Shown here: positions 32,247-42,246 of the stretch, one piece after another
Numbering within the stretch: the stretch's first letter is position 1
Layout: every line of letters begins with the position of its first letter
Origin: Terriglobia bacterium
GTDB lineage: Bacteria; Acidobacteriota; Terriglobia; Terriglobales; Acidobacteriaceae
Reading direction: 5' to 3'
DNA length: 64,000 nt
NCBI GenBank assembly: GCA_020073645.1
Contig: JAIQET010000008.1
Coordinates: 1 to 64,000 of the forward strand
The notes under the pieces: generated by a model
What the model was told of the DNA's origin: nothing
The model's database searches: none
The model's input: the letters and a program-made list of their open reading frames with translations, nothing else
Position numbers and translations under genes: made by a program

Positions 32247-34364
32247 TCACTTCCACTGGATGACCTTGGCTTCAGCGCAGGCGTTGAGGTAGTCGGCCAC
32301 AAGGCTCACTGGCAACGGGCCGTATTCGGCGGACACCGCATCGCGTATTTCCCCCACGGTACGCTTGCCATTCACGAAATTGACGATCTCGTAGGCATAC
32401 AGCTCAGACTGGTCCTGCACGCTCAGCAAGGGTGTGGCTTCGCTGTTGAGCAGCTTGATTTTCGAGTAACGCTCCTTTCCCAGACGTGCCAGCAGGACAT
32501 TGTCGTTCTGGTAGGTGAGCGGCCCGAACTCGCCGATGCGCAACGGTATACGGCGGACGTCAGCGTCCGCGGCCCAAGGCGGGACGGGCGCTGTTCCTAT
32601 CGCTCCTCGAGTCTTGGCCTGGGCGTCGAGCCAACGGCTGAAAGCGGTGGCTTGAGCCGCAAGTGTATTCACTCCGTCGGCTTCGGCCCCCGCAGGCCCG
32701 CCGGTGAATTCGACCAGCGAGTGCAAGGCTTCGTTTTCGCGGCGGAGAGCGTGGTTCACAAGGTTGCGGGCCTCGTACCATGCCTCGCCAGGACCAAGTT
32801 GAGGGTCATCCACCAATTTCTGTGCGCTTCCGAAGACTTCGGCAAGCCTCTCTTGGCACTGAGCAGTAAGGAAGGGCAGCAAGGTCGGGAGTTGTGTCTT
32901 ATCCAAACTCGCGTAGACGTAGCCAGAGGCCGCGCCAAGCAGCGCCACGCGGCGCAATTTTGTGGCATCGATCTGAGACAAGCTGTCATGGTCCGTGTGG
33001 ATGTAGATGTCTGGCCAGTCTCGCAAGTAAAGCGACGGGACGGCAATGGTGGAAGAGTCGTAATCATCGTGATCGCTGCCGGACGAATACGGGGTTACGT
33101 CGGCGATGAATTCATTGCGCGTGCCTTGTTCCCCGGCCCTGGTTTCGACAATGCCCGTGGCTGACGACGCGTTGCCTTCCGCATAATCGCTCGCGGCAGT
33201 ACGGATCGCATCGAGGAACACAACTCCCACATCGGTCACAAAACTCGGCAATGACCAGGGAGTGCCGGTGACATGGAATACGGACTTGTTCTTGAAAGGG
33301 TCGCCGCCCACCATATCCATGTGGATGTCGGCCCGCAGACTCTGCCGGATCTCGGGATGGGTGGCAAGAAATGCCATGGTGCCCTCGACCTCCGGCCCCC
33401 AGACAAAGCGCAGGGTGCGTTTGGGACGCGGCAGCGCGCCCGATCCGATAAGCCGGGCGAGGACGCGCGCTGACTCCAGAATCGTTACACACCCACTGCC
33501 ATTGTCATTCGCTCCAGGCCGCTCGTGATCGAGGTGGCAGCTATACATAATTTCACCGGCTGCCGGGTCAGAGCCGGGAATGGTGCCGGTCACCACCGTC
33601 CAATGTCCTGGCCCGACGCTGGCTTTCACATAAGCGTTGAGAACAATTGGTTCACCCTGGCGCAAGCGGGTCCGCAACGACTCAGCAGTTTCGCGCGAGA
33701 CCATGAAGGCGAAGCCGGAAGGCTGGCGCGCATCCAGGTGACCCCAGCGGACCAACGTCCTATCCAGTCCCGACCAGGCAGTCGTTTGGTTGGGCATGTC
33801 ACTGAGAATGCCCGCGGCACCATGCTTGGCTATTGCCAATTCCTGCACTCGTGCCAGAACACCGTCCGCCAGGACGATCTTGCCGTGCACATCCTTGCTG
33901 GCGTAGTCGTCCTCGCTGGTTCCGTTGCCCACATCCACTAATGCAGTTTCGACTTCGGAGCTGTGACTGTAGTCGGCGAGGCGAATTGGATCGGTGTTCC
34001 AATCGCCCAGGAGGAGATGTTGTGGACGAACCTCCCACAAGCGTGCCGCCTCAACCGTCCAGCCCAGGTAAGAGCGCATCAGACCGTACTGCCTGTTTCC
34101 GTCGATCGGGAACTGCTCACTGTGAGCATCGGCGAGGCCGTACTCGCGGGCGCGTTGCAGTACGAATTGCGCTGCCAGGTCGAAATCCGCCGTTGCGGGG
34201 ACACGGTGCAGGCCGGTCAGGTAGCGGAGATTTTCGTAGGGCGCAGCGCCGCTCGACTCGTCTCGGAGCATTGCCCACTGACGAGAGGAAAGAAACGGCT
34301 GCTGAGCGAAGGCACAAAGCGTACTCAGCGTGAGAAGGAACCAGGTCAGACAGAGGCTGCGCAT
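32247..34364 (-). CDS. Secreted M28-family metallopeptidase
   Basis: About 705 residues, exported. I chose ATG 34364 because it opens a signal peptide (MRSLCLTWFLLTLSTLCAFA) that a longer frame would bury. A PA-type insert lies near 115-260. The zinc peptidase core follows: MYSCHLDHERPGANDNGSGC with the His and bridging Asp, then FVWGPEVEGTMAFLA with the catalytic Glu, DMVGGDP, and a late His in IYIHTDHDSL. This is the M28 two-zinc pattern. The C-terminal 200 residues are helical and of unknown role. Probably an aminopeptidase acting in the periplasm or outside. It stands just right of the island, without an operon partner. Confidence 0.85.
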   Translation of the reverse strand: MRSLCLTWFLLTLSTLCAFAQQPFLSSRQWAMLRDESSGAAPYENLRYLTGLHRVPATADFDLAAQFVLQRAREYGLADAHSEQFPIDGNRQYGLMRSYLGWTVEAARLWEVRPQHLLLGDWNTDPIRLADYSHSSEVETALVDVGNGTSEDDYASKDVHGKIVLADGVLARVQELAIAKHGAAGILSDMPNQTTAWSGLDRTLVRWGHLDARQPSGFAFMVSRETAESLRTRLRQGEPIVLNAYVKASVGPGHWTVVTGTIPGSDPAAGEIMYSCHLDHERPGANDNGSGCVTILESARVLARLIGSGALPRPKRTLRFVWGPEVEGTMAFLATHPEIRQSLRADIHMDMVGGDPFKNKSVFHVTGTPWSLPSFVTDVGVVFLDAIRTAASDYAEGNASSATGIVETRAGEQGTRNEFIADVTPYSSGSDHDDYDSSTIAVPSLYLRDWPDIYIHTDHDSLSQIDATKLRRVALLGAASGYVYASLDKTQLPTLLPFLTAQCQERLAEVFGSAQKLVDDPQLGPGEAWYEARNLVNHALRRENEALHSLVEFTGGPAGAEADGVNTLAAQATAFSRWLDAQAKTRGAIGTAPVPPWAADADVRRIPLRIGEFGPLTYQNDNVLLARLGKERYSKIKLLNSEATPLLSVQDQSELYAYEIVNFVNGKRTVGEIRDAVSAEYGPLPVSLVADYLNACAEAKVIQWK

Positions 34365-34404
34365 AGGCCAAAGAGGATAACAAAACCGCCAAGTCGAGGT
34401 CCGC

Positions 34405-35652
34405 TTACGAAGGATGGGGCTCTCCCAGAATGCAGCGGACGGTGTCACGCGCGATGAGGAGCTCCTCGTCAGTCGGAATTACGTAGGCATGAAGGCTGGA
34501 ATCGCTGCTGCTGATCTCCCCTTCCACTCCGACCATCTGCTGGTTCCTGGTCTCGTCCAACCTCAAACCTGCCCATTCGAGGCCCGCGCAGATGCGAGCT
34601 CGAATGTCTGCTGAGTTCTCCCCGATGCCTCCAGTGAACACGATCGCATCCGCTCCGCCCATGCAGGCAAGAAATGCGCCGATGTATTTTCTGGCGCGGT
34701 AACAGAAGACCTCAATCGCCAGGCGTACCCGGCGGTCGTCGTGTTCTCGCAGTTCCTGTTGCAGGACCCGCATATCGTTGGTCAACCCGGAGATGCCCAG
34801 CAATCCGGACTGGGTGTTGAGCAGGGCGTCCACCTGGTGCGTCGACAGCCCCTCCTTTGTCGCAATCAGGTTCACAATGGCAGGGTCAATATCGCCGGAG
34901 CGCGTCCCCATCACCAGACCCTCTAAGGGCGTCATACCCATCGAAGTGTCTACGCTGCAGCCGCCACGAATGGCAGCGGCGGAGCAGCCATTGCCGAGGT
35001 GCAGCGTGATCACATGGGTTTGCTCCCGGGTCAGCTTGCGCAAGACCCGGTAGCGGTAAGCTACATAGCGGTGCGAGGTGCCGTGAAAGCCGTAACGACG
35101 GATGTGGTGGCGCCGGTACAAGTGATAGGGAACGGCATACAGGTAAGCGGGCTCGGGGATGGATTGATGGAAGGCGGTGTCAAAAACCCCGACCTGCGGC
35201 AGTTTTGGACCGAAGATCTGCCGCGCCGCCACAATGCACTTGATGTTGTTGGGATTGTGGAGAGGAGCCAGATCAATGCAGTCCTCGATTTTCTTCAATA
35301 CCTCGTCGGTGATGATGACCGACTCGGCAAACATCTCACCGCCGTGGACCACGCGATGCCCCACGGCACCGATGTCGGCTAGGGTCTGGACCTCTTTGAT
35401 TCCCGATCGGTCTGAGGCAATCCAGCGAACCAGGTAGTCGAGCGCAGCAGGAATGTCAGCGAGCGAGGCCGTGAACTTCTGCCTGGGGCCATTGCGCATC
35501 TGCACCGTGATGATCGCTTCTCCACCGATGCGCTCAACCTCTCCACGGCATAAGCGTTCATCCGCGTCATGCTGGATACGATCGAGGTCGGTGGCAATGA
35601 GCTGAAACTTCAGGCTGGAGCTTCCCGAGTTGAGTACGAGAACGTTCATCAT
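34405..35652 (-). CDS. ackA: Acetate kinase
   Basis: Converts acetyl phosphate and ADP to acetate and ATP (415 aa). Signatures are the N-terminal [24 protein letters not shown] near 113, [19 protein letters not shown] near 162, [30 protein letters not shown], the [11 protein letters not shown]-like block ([17 protein letters not shown]), and [14 protein letters not shown]. Start at ATG 35652 or 35649. It is directly downstream of phosphoketolase, with 75 bases between, so acetyl phosphate made by that enzyme is used here for ATP. Confidence 0.97.
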   Translation of the reverse strand: MMNVLVLNSGSSSLKFQLIATDLDRIQHDADERLCRGEVERIGGEAIITVQMRNGPRQKFTASLADIPAALDYLVRWIASDRSGIKEVQTLADIGAVGHRVVHGGEMFAESVIITDEVLKKIEDCIDLAPLHNPNNIKCIVAARQIFGPKLPQVGVFDTAFHQSIPEPAYLYAVPYHLYRRHHIRRYGFHGTSHRYVAYRYRVLRKLTREQTHVITLHLGNGCSAAAIRGGCSVDTSMGMTPLEGLVMGTRSGDIDPAIVNLIATKEGLSTHQVDALLNTQSGLLGISGLTNDMRVLQQELREHDDRRVRLAIEVFCYRARKYIGAFLACMGGADAIVFTGGIGENSADIRARICAGLEWAGLRLDETRNQQMVGVEGEISSSDSSLHAYVIPTDEELLIARDTVRCILGEPHPS

Positions 35653-35727
35653 TTCTGTACAGACCTGTCGTGTTCAGGGAACGCCCTGAGCTTGGGTGTT
35701 GGCCGATCCGGTTCCGCGCGAGCAGGC

Positions 35728-38163
35728 TTAATACGGCCAGCGCCACCCGGCAACGTCAGGCTTATCGGTGCCATGTTCGTGAGCATAGTTCCGGCACTCA
35801 ATCTGCTGGTTGCGGAACTTCTCCTTGGCATGGCCCCCGATCCTCTGCAGTTTCGGCGTGCGATCGATGACATCAATCGCCAGGCTGAAGCGATCGATCT
35901 CATTGTTAATGGCCAATTCCATCGGGGTATTGATGTTGCCCTTTTCCTTGTACCCGCGCACGTGCAAGTTGTGGTGATTGGTGCGACGGTACGCCAATCG
36001 GTGGATGAGCCAGGGATATCCGTGGAAGTTGAACACTATGGGCTTGTCCACTGTAAACAGCGAATCGAAGTCGCGATCCGACAGGCCGTGCGGATGTTCC
36101 GTGCTGGGCTCCAACTTGAAGAGATCCACCACATTGATGTAACGGATCTTGACGTCAGGGAACTCCTCGCGCAGCAGTGCGATGGCGGCGAGCGCTTCCT
36201 GGGTGGGAATATCCCCGGCGGATGCCATCACCACGTCGGGTTCGAGGCCCTGGTCGTTACACGCCCATTCCCAGATGCCAATGCCCTTGGTGCAGTGCTC
36301 GATGGCGGCATCCATGTCCATGTACTGCAGGTGCATCTGCTTATCTGAGACGATCACGTTGACGTAGTTCTCACTCTTCAAGCAGTGGTTGGCCACCGAG
36401 AGCAGAGAATTGACGTCCGGAGGCAGATAGATGCGAGTGACGGCAGCACTCTTGTTCACGACCACATCCAGGAAACCAGGGTCCTGGTGGGTGAAACCAT
36501 TGTGGTCCTGCCGCCAGACGGTTGACGTAACCAGCAGGTTCAGTGAGGCAATCTTCTCGCGCCATGACAGCTGGTTGCAGATGGAAAGCCACTTGGCATA
36601 CTGGTTGAACATGGAGTCAATGACATGGATAAAGGCCTCGTAGGAAGAGATAAAGCCGTGCCGCCCCGTGAGCAGGTACCCCTCGATCATCCCCTCGACG
36701 GTGTGTTCGCTCAGCATCTCCATCACTCGTCCGTCAGGGGCCAGTTCGCCGCCGTCTGCGTCTTCCGGGAAGTACTCTTCGATCCAGAATTTCTTGCTGA
36801 CCTCGTAGATGGCGTCCAGCTTATTCGACGTGTTTTCATCGGGACCGAAGACACGGAAGTTCTTCATGTTCGACTTCATCACATCGCGAAGGAAAGCACC
36901 TAGCGGGCGGGTGTTTTCTGCTTCAACCTTCCCCGGCTTCTCCAACTTCAAGGCATATTGCCGGAAGTCCGGGAGGCGCAGAGCCTTCTTCAAGCGTCCT
37001 CCGTTGGCGTGAGGGTTGGCGCTCATGCGGCGCGTGCCGGTCGGTGCAAGCGCCTTTAGTTCGGGAACAAGCTTCCCGTTCTGATCAAAGAGTTCTTCGG
37101 GCTTGTACGCGTGCATCCAGTTCTCTAGTTGGCGAAGTTGTTCCGGATTCTTCTTCACGTCCGGCAGCGGAACCTGGTGCGCCCGCCAGAAGCCCTCCAG
37201 TTTGTGGCCATTGACCTCCTTCGGAGCGGTCCACCCTTTTGGCGTCCGCAGCACGATCATGGGCCAGCGAAAACGCTTCGCTACACCCGTGCTCCGGGCT
37301 TCGTGCTGAAAGTTCCGGATCTCCGATATGCAGTGTTCGATAGTCGCCGCCATTGCCTGGTGCATGCTGTTGGGATCAGAACCTTCCACAAAGTATGGTG
37401 TCCAACCGTAACCGCGGAACAGGCTTTCCAGTTCGGCATGGCTGATGCGGGCGAGGACAGTGGGATTGTTGATCTTGTAGCCATTCAGGTGAAGAACCGG
37501 CAGGACCGCGCCGTCGCGTACCGGGTTCAGGAATTTATTGATGTGCCAGGAAGTGGCAAGCGGCCCGGTTTCCGATTCGCCGTCGCCGACCACAGCCGCG
37601 ACGATCAGGTCAGGATTGTCGAAGGCGGCACCGCAAGCATGGGACAACACGTAGCCGAGTTCTCCTCCTTCGTGGATGGAACCGGGAGTTTCCGGAGTGC
37701 AGTGACTGCCGATACCGCCGGGGAAGGAGAATTGCTTGAAGAATTCGCGCAGACCTTCTTCGTCTTCGCTCTTGTCTCCGTAGATCTCGGAGTAGGTGCC
37801 CTCCAGATAGACGGGCGCCAGGACGCCAGGCGCGCCGTGGCCCGGGCCGGCGAGGAACATCATGTTCAAGTCGTACTTCTTGATGAGGCGGTTCAGATGA
37901 AGGTAGGTAAACGCCAAACCAGGGCTTGATCCCCAGTGCCCAAGCAGACGATTCTTGATATGGTCCGCCTGAAGAGGCTCCTTTAACAAAGCATTCTCCT
38001 GCAGATAAAGCATGCCAAGAATCAGGTAGTTGCAGGCTCTCCAGTAGGCATGGGTTTTGCGTAAGTCCTCCGCGCTGAGGGGCGCTCCTTGCACGGTAGA
38101 TGTCGCCGTGCCGTATGCGCTCAAAGAACTCTTAGCTTCTTCGGCTGTTGCCACAGGTGTCAT
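35728..38163 (-). CDS. xfp: Xylulose-5-phosphate/fructose-6-phosphate phosphoketolase
   Basis: Thiamine-diphosphate enzyme (811 aa) that splits xylulose 5-phosphate or fructose 6-phosphate with phosphate to acetyl phosphate plus an aldose phosphate. The family blocks are complete: [55 protein letters not shown] near residue 145, [41 protein letters not shown], and [16 protein letters not shown] near 565. ATG 38163 follows AAGGAG. It is upstream of and co-directional with ackA, forming a short glycolytic bypass. The specificity for Xu5P versus F6P cannot be read reliably. Confidence 0.96.
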   Translation of the reverse strand: MTPVATAEEAKSSLSAYGTATSTVQGAPLSAEDLRKTHAYWRACNYLILGMLYLQENALLKEPLQADHIKNRLLGHWGSSPGLAFTYLHLNRLIKKYDLNMMFLAGPGHGAPGVLAPVYLEGTYSEIYGDKSEDEEGLREFFKQFSFPGGIGSHCTPETPGSIHEGGELGYVLSHACGAAFDNPDLIVAAVVGDGESETGPLATSWHINKFLNPVRDGAVLPVLHLNGYKINNPTVLARISHAELESLFRGYGWTPYFVEGSDPNSMHQAMAATIEHCISEIRNFQHEARSTGVAKRFRWPMIVLRTPKGWTAPKEVNGHKLEGFWRAHQVPLPDVKKNPEQLRQLENWMHAYKPEELFDQNGKLVPELKALAPTGTRRMSANPHANGGRLKKALRLPDFRQYALKLEKPGKVEAENTRPLGAFLRDVMKSNMKNFRVFGPDENTSNKLDAIYEVSKKFWIEEYFPEDADGGELAPDGRVMEMLSEHTVEGMIEGYLLTGRHGFISSYEAFIHVIDSMFNQYAKWLSICNQLSWREKIASLNLLVTSTVWRQDHNGFTHQDPGFLDVVVNKSAAVTRIYLPPDVNSLLSVANHCLKSENYVNVIVSDKQMHLQYMDMDAAIEHCTKGIGIWEWACNDQGLEPDVVMASAGDIPTQEALAAIALLREEFPDVKIRYINVVDLFKLEPSTEHPHGLSDRDFDSLFTVDKPIVFNFHGYPWLIHRLAYRRTNHHNLHVRGYKEKGNINTPMELAINNEIDRFSLAIDVIDRTPKLQRIGGHAKEKFRNQQIECRNYAHEHGTDKPDVAGWRWPY

Positions 38164-38511
38164 GACAGTACTCCTTCTGTGGAATCGGTCACGCCAGCAG
38201 TTCAGGGGACGAACAAAGCCTTTGTCGCTTGGCAGACACGATGGACCTCAAAACAACTGATCTGCCAAGACAAGACAGCCGGGTGGTTTCTGCCAGCCCG
38301 CTCGTGGATAGATTCGAGAATACAACAGGACGAGAGACCACGGCGAGAAACGTGATCCAACGCCCAGGAAAGAACGGAATGCTTCGATCGATTCGCATGC
38401 GGGCGATGTCCTAAGGGCACCTCGCCTCTCCGTCCTGTTTGTGGTAGCAATGGTGAACAAAGGGGTTACCGGCGCATCTAACAAAAGAGCTCAGTTGGCT
38501 GAGGAGCTACT
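38164..38511. other. Divergent intergenic region xfp / HAMP-OtsA
   Basis: About 350 bases between divergent starts. No gene, riboswitch or heptad array is seen. The minus strand has TTGGCAG near 38266, resembling half of a sigma-54 site, but the -12 GC is missing. Short frames here lack any family pattern. Both operons may be co-regulated from this gap, but no operator stands out. Confidence 0.4.
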
Positions 38512-40779
38512 GTGCGTTTGCTAAGTTTTCGCCTCATCGTGTCGCTCATTGTGGGGATCACGCTGGTTTCACTGGCGTTCTCCTACAACGAGGTGCGTGT
38601 GGAGAAGCGAGGTTTGCGCAAAGACCTGGAGCACCGCGCGGAAGTGTTGGCGGAAAGCCTGGCCGGCAACATCGAGCCCCGCCTGGAAAAAGAGTCTCAG
38701 CGTCAGCTGCAGCGCATCGTCGAGCAATTTGGCAACCGTGAGCATCTGGATGGCGTAGCCGTTTACGACACGCACGGTACCCTTCTAGCCGTCACTCCCG
38801 GACTCAAGCAGCTCATCACCGAGCAGCCGCCTGTAGTTGCGCAAGCGGTTGCCACGAATCACGGTTCCGGGCAGTTCGTTCACCTGGCAGGGAAGCCCTT
38901 TCACATCTACGCCGTGCCCCTCCAGCAGCATGACGCGGTGGTCGGGGGCCTGGCCATCGTCCACGACGCCAGCTACATCAACCTGCAAAGTGCACGCATC
39001 TGGCGGGAGACTTTCCTGCGTACCCTGGTGCAGGTTTTCCTGATTGCGCTGATCACGCTGCTGATTGTGCGCTGGAGCATTGTGGGTCCGATTGCCAAGG
39101 CGGCCCAATGGATGAAAGCACTGCGGACGGGCAAAGGCTCGCTGGGGACGCCTACCCCGGACCTGGATCTGCTGCGTCCCCTGGCCAGGGAAGTGGAGAC
39201 CTTTGCGGCCAGCCTGGTTGCTGCCCGTTCGGCCGCCGAGACAGAGGCCCAGCTGCGCGAAGCGGCCGAGACTGTTTGGACCGCAGAACGATTGTCGGTG
39301 CATGTGCGCAGCCGCCTTGGAGACAGCCGGCTTGTCGTGGTCTCGAACCGTGAACCTTATTCCCATATCCACAAGGGAAAGTCTTTGGAGGTGGTTGTCC
39401 CACCAAGCGGTCTGGTGACCGCACTGGAACCAATCCTGCGCGCCTGTGACGGCACCTGGGTCGCTCACGGAAGTGGTGACGGGGATCAGGAAACTGTGGA
39501 TCGGCGCGACTGTCTGCGTGTTCCGCCTGATGATCCCCGCTATACGTTGCGCCGGGTGTGGCTGAGCAAAGAGCAAGAGGAAGGGTACTACTTTGGCTTT
39601 GCCAACGAGGGCTTGTGGCCCCTTTGCCACATCGCCCACACCCGGCCGATCTTCCGGGCCTCGGATTGGGAGCATTATCGCGCGGTCAATCAGAAGTTCG
39701 CGGATGCGGTGCTGGAAGAAATGGCGGACTTTGAGCAACCCATGTTGCTGGCCCAGGATTACCATTTCGCGCTGTTGCCCCGACTGGTCAAGCAGAAGCG
39801 TCCCGATGCCCGGGTGGCCATCTTCTGGCACATCCCCTGGCCCAACCCGGAAGCCTTTGGCATTTGTCCCTGGCAGCGAGAACTGGTCAACGGCTTGTTG
39901 GGCGCCGACCTCGTGGGATTCCACATCCAGGCACATTGCAACAACTTCCTGGAGACGGTAGATCGTACTCTGGAATCGCGGATCGACTGGGAGCATTTTA
40001 CGGTCACCCGCGAAGACCGCCGCACGGTGGTGAAACCTTTCCCCATCAGTGTGGATTTCCGGGAGGCCAGTCCGCCTCGGGAAGAATCGGCCTACGTGGA
40101 ACGGGTCAACCTGCTTCGCGAACTGGGAGTGAGCGCTGAATTTCTGGGCGTTGGTGTGGACCGGGTGGACTACACGAAAGGGATTCTGGAGCGCTTCCTG
40201 GCCATTGAACACTTTCTGGACAAGCATCCCATGTACCAGGGGAAGTTCGCTTTCATCCAGATTGGAGCCCCCAGCCGCACCCACATCAAGCGCTACCACG
40301 ACCTGCTGGGAGAAGTCGAGGCCGAGGCCGACCGCATCAACTGGCGCTTTCAACACGACTCCTGGAGGCCCATTGTCCTGCTCCAGCGACAGCACAGCCA
40401 TCAGGAAATCCAAAGGTTCTATCGCGCAGCAGACCTGTGCCTGGTTACTTCGTTGCACGACGGCATGAATCTGGTTGCCAAGGAATTCCTGGCGGCCCGC
40501 GAAGATGAGCAAGGCGTACTGATTTTGAGCGGATTTACCGGGGCCGCGCGAGAACTGCGCGATGCGCTCATCGTGAATCCTTACGACATCGGTCAGACGG
40601 CGGAGGCCATCCGGCTGGCCCTGGAACTGCCTTCCGAGGAGCGGCGAGACCGAATGCAACGCATGCGCAAGGTGGTGAAGGAAAACAACGTCTATCGCTG
40701 GGCGGGGAATTTGATCGCCGAACTCTGCGATGTTCGCGTTGAGCCCGAGCACCTCGAGGCAGGGGCAGGCTACGATTGA
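38512..40779 (+). CDS. Membrane-tethered trehalose-6-phosphate synthase with sensor and HAMP domains
   Basis: A 755-residue fusion. GTG 38512 follows GAGGAG. TM1 is near residues 7-26. An extracytoplasmic sensor-like segment of about 140 residues follows, then TM2 near 170-190 and a HAMP-like linker ([17 protein letters not shown]) with a coiled region to about 255. A complete GT20 trehalose-6-phosphate synthase covers about 265-745. The GT20 active-site residues look intact: VVSNRE (first Arg), [12 protein letters not shown] (Asp), [10 protein letters not shown] (Arg and Lys), [12 protein letters not shown] (Asp). The reaction is UDP- or GDP-glucose plus glucose 6-phosphate to trehalose 6-phosphate. 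The receptor-like N terminus suggests direct environmental control of osmoprotectant synthesis. Confidence 0.9.
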   Translation: MRLLSFRLIVSLIVGITLVSLAFSYNEVRVEKRGLRKDLEHRAEVLAESLAGNIEPRLEKESQRQLQRIVEQFGNREHLDGVAVYDTHGTLLAVTPGLKQLITEQPPVVAQAVATNHGSGQFVHLAGKPFHIYAVPLQQHDAVVGGLAIVHDASYINLQSARIWRETFLRTLVQVFLIALITLLIVRWSIVGPIAKAAQWMKALRTGKGSLGTPTPDLDLLRPLAREVETFAASLVAARSAAETEAQLREAAETVWTAERLSVHVRSRLGDSRLVVVSNREPYSHIHKGKSLEVVVPPSGLVTALEPILRACDGTWVAHGSGDGDQETVDRRDCLRVPPDDPRYTLRRVWLSKEQEEGYYFGFANEGLWPLCHIAHTRPIFRASDWEHYRAVNQKFADAVLEEMADFEQPMLLAQDYHFALLPRLVKQKRPDARVAIFWHIPWPNPEAFGICPWQRELVNGLLGADLVGFHIQAHCNNFLETVDRTLESRIDWEHFTVTREDRRTVVKPFPISVDFREASPPREESAYVERVNLLRELGVSAEFLGVGVDRVDYTKGILERFLAIEHFLDKHPMYQGKFAFIQIGAPSRTHIKRYHDLLGEVEAEADRINWRFQHDSWRPIVLLQRQHSHQEIQRFYRAADLCLVTSLHDGMNLVAKEFLAAREDEQGVLILSGFTGAARELRDALIVNPYDIGQTAEAIRLALELPSEERRDRMQRMRKVVKENNVYRWAGNLIAELCDVRVEPEHLEAGAGYD

Positions 40780-40803
40780 TACGGGTGCGGGACCGGAAGC
40801 GGC

Positions 40804-41478
40804 TTATGGGAGATTGCCGGTTGCGATCAACTTCTGGAGAATCTCGCTGACGCCGGCCCCGGAATCGCCCGCCGTGACAAGATTGACCCGCTCCTTCAGG
40901 CTGGGGATTGCGTTGGCGACCGCCACCGAAAATCCGCAAAGGCGCAAGAACGCGTGATCGTTTTCCGCATCGCCGATTCCTACCACAGCTGGGCTCGGCA
41001 CGCCGAGGCCAGCGAGCGCCGCGGTGAGCCCTGTGCCCTTGTTGATTCCGGCGGGCAGGATCATCACCGCCTCCCGGTTGAGGATGATCTGCAGGGCGAG
41101 TCCCAGTTCCTGTATGACTTGCTGGACCGTCACGTCATGCGGTTTCACCGTGGCAATAATCCCCCGGCCGATCGAGATCGGGCTGACGCCGAGCCGATGC
41201 AGCCTTTCCAGGAAGCGGGCGGGCGGAAGCTGGCAGAGGGGGCGCTCCTCACCGGTGGAAGGGTGATACAGCAAGGCGCCATTTTCCGCGACCACCAGAT
41301 CGAACAGGCGCAGCTCCGGGAAAACTTCGCGCACGCTCCTCAGTTCGCGGCCCGTGATCAGGATCAGCTTCCGGCCCGTTTTTCGCAGGCGTGTCAAGGC
41401 CGCCAGCGTGTCGCCCTCGACATGGCCGTGATCAGCAAGGGTGCCGTCAAAATCCGTCGCTACGGCCTGAAATCGCAA
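40804..41478 (-). CDS. HAD-superfamily (IIB) sugar-phosphatase-like protein
   Basis: A 224-residue soluble HAD phosphatase. Motif I is DFDGTLAD (residues 9-16) with the nucleophile and general-acid Asp. Motif II Thr is in LILITGRE, and motifs III/IV are in NKGTGLTAAL and GIGDAENDHAFL. The cap is the Cof/IIB type shared with trehalose-6-phosphate phosphatase and mannosyl-3-phosphoglycerate phosphatase. Its position, convergent with the trehalose-6-phosphate synthase, makes an OtsB role tempting, but sequence alone supports only a small phosphatase. The start appears to be TTG 41478. Confidence 0.82.
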   Translation of the reverse strand: MRFQAVATDFDGTLADHGHVEGDTLAALTRLRKTGRKLILITGRELRSVREVFPELRLFDLVVAENGALLYHPSTGEERPLCQLPPARFLERLHRLGVSPISIGRGIIATVKPHDVTVQQVIQELGLALQIILNREAVMILPAGINKGTGLTAALAGLGVPSPAVVGIGDAENDHAFLRLCGFSVAVANAIPSLKERVNLVTAGDSGAGVSEILQKLIATGNLP

Positions 41479-41542
41479 TGTTGTTCTCCGCCTCTGCCAT
41501 AGATGCAGAAACGAGGTCGAAAGGAGCTATCAGCACAACGCC

Positions 41543-42226
41543 ATGAGTACCTCTGAGACATCGAACTTCCGGGCGCGCCCGGCACAGGCTCCTTTTCACT
41601 TCAAATCCTCCGCCCATCTTCTGCGCATCGGCAGAGAGCACGCCGCCACTTTGGGAGAATTCCTGCAAGCGCTGCGAAGTTGTCCGGAAGAATCAATTTT
41701 CCAGCATACCTTCCGCACGCTGCAGGAGCACCATTTCATTCGCGAGGGCTTTTCCAACGACTTCGCCCACTGGGCCTACACCGATTGCAACGAAGCCGGG
41801 CTGGCCGAACGCCTGGCAAGCCTGGATGTCCGTCCCTTCACCTCGATAGCTGCCCTGAGACAACGTGTCCTCGAGATCGTAGAAGACTACATCAAGTCGA
41901 ACCCACGAGTTCGGGACCGCTCCGCGCTCAAGCCTTTCTATTTTTGTGCTTCCGACACGGTCGTCATGCCAACTCCCTTTGTCGCGCATGACCTGGGTGA
42001 GTTTGTGGAAGCGCTCAAGCAAGTCGGGGTGCACTGCATCCATCACCATTTCATCGAGGCCAGGCTTCGGCTCAAACTGGTTTCCAACGACTTTTCCTTG
42101 TGGCTCGAAAACGAAATGGGCCTCAAGAGGGCCGCGGCGAGCCTCAACCGCATCGATATTTATACCTCGACCCTGGAAGGGGTGCGCTACCAGATCATCC
42201 GCATTGTGCAAAATGCGCAGGCCTGA
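41543..42226 (+). CDS. DUF5752 family protein
   Basis: A 227-residue cytoplasmic protein of the DUF5752 family. It has two repeated halves of similar pattern: LGEFLQALRSCPEESIFQHTF followed by NDFAHWAYTDCNEAGLAERLA, and LGEFVEALKQVGVHCIHHHFI followed by NDFSLWLENEMGLKRAAASL. It has no catalytic signature that I know. Members are commonly found next to trehalose or glycogen glycosyltransferases, as here, 20 bases before a TreT-like gene. A regulatory or partner role in trehalose synthesis is inference. Start ATG 41543. Confidence 0.78.
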   Translation: MSTSETSNFRARPAQAPFHFKSSAHLLRIGREHAATLGEFLQALRSCPEESIFQHTFRTLQEHHFIREGFSNDFAHWAYTDCNEAGLAERLASLDVRPFTSIAALRQRVLEIVEDYIKSNPRVRDRSALKPFYFCASDTVVMPTPFVAHDLGEFVEALKQVGVHCIHHHFIEARLRLKLVSNDFSLWLENEMGLKRAAASLNRIDIYTSTLEGVRYQIIRIVQNAQA

Positions 42227-42246
42227 GAAAGCAAAGGACAGCCGCG

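Noticed and set aside
38255-38275. Sigma-54 promoter for xfp on the minus strand
   Set aside because: TTGGCAG is present but the -12 element lacks the invariant GC.
38785-40752. Minus-strand open frame of 655 codons opposite the HAMP-OtsA gene
   Set aside because: Length comes from codon bias of the real gene. No ribosome site or family pattern.
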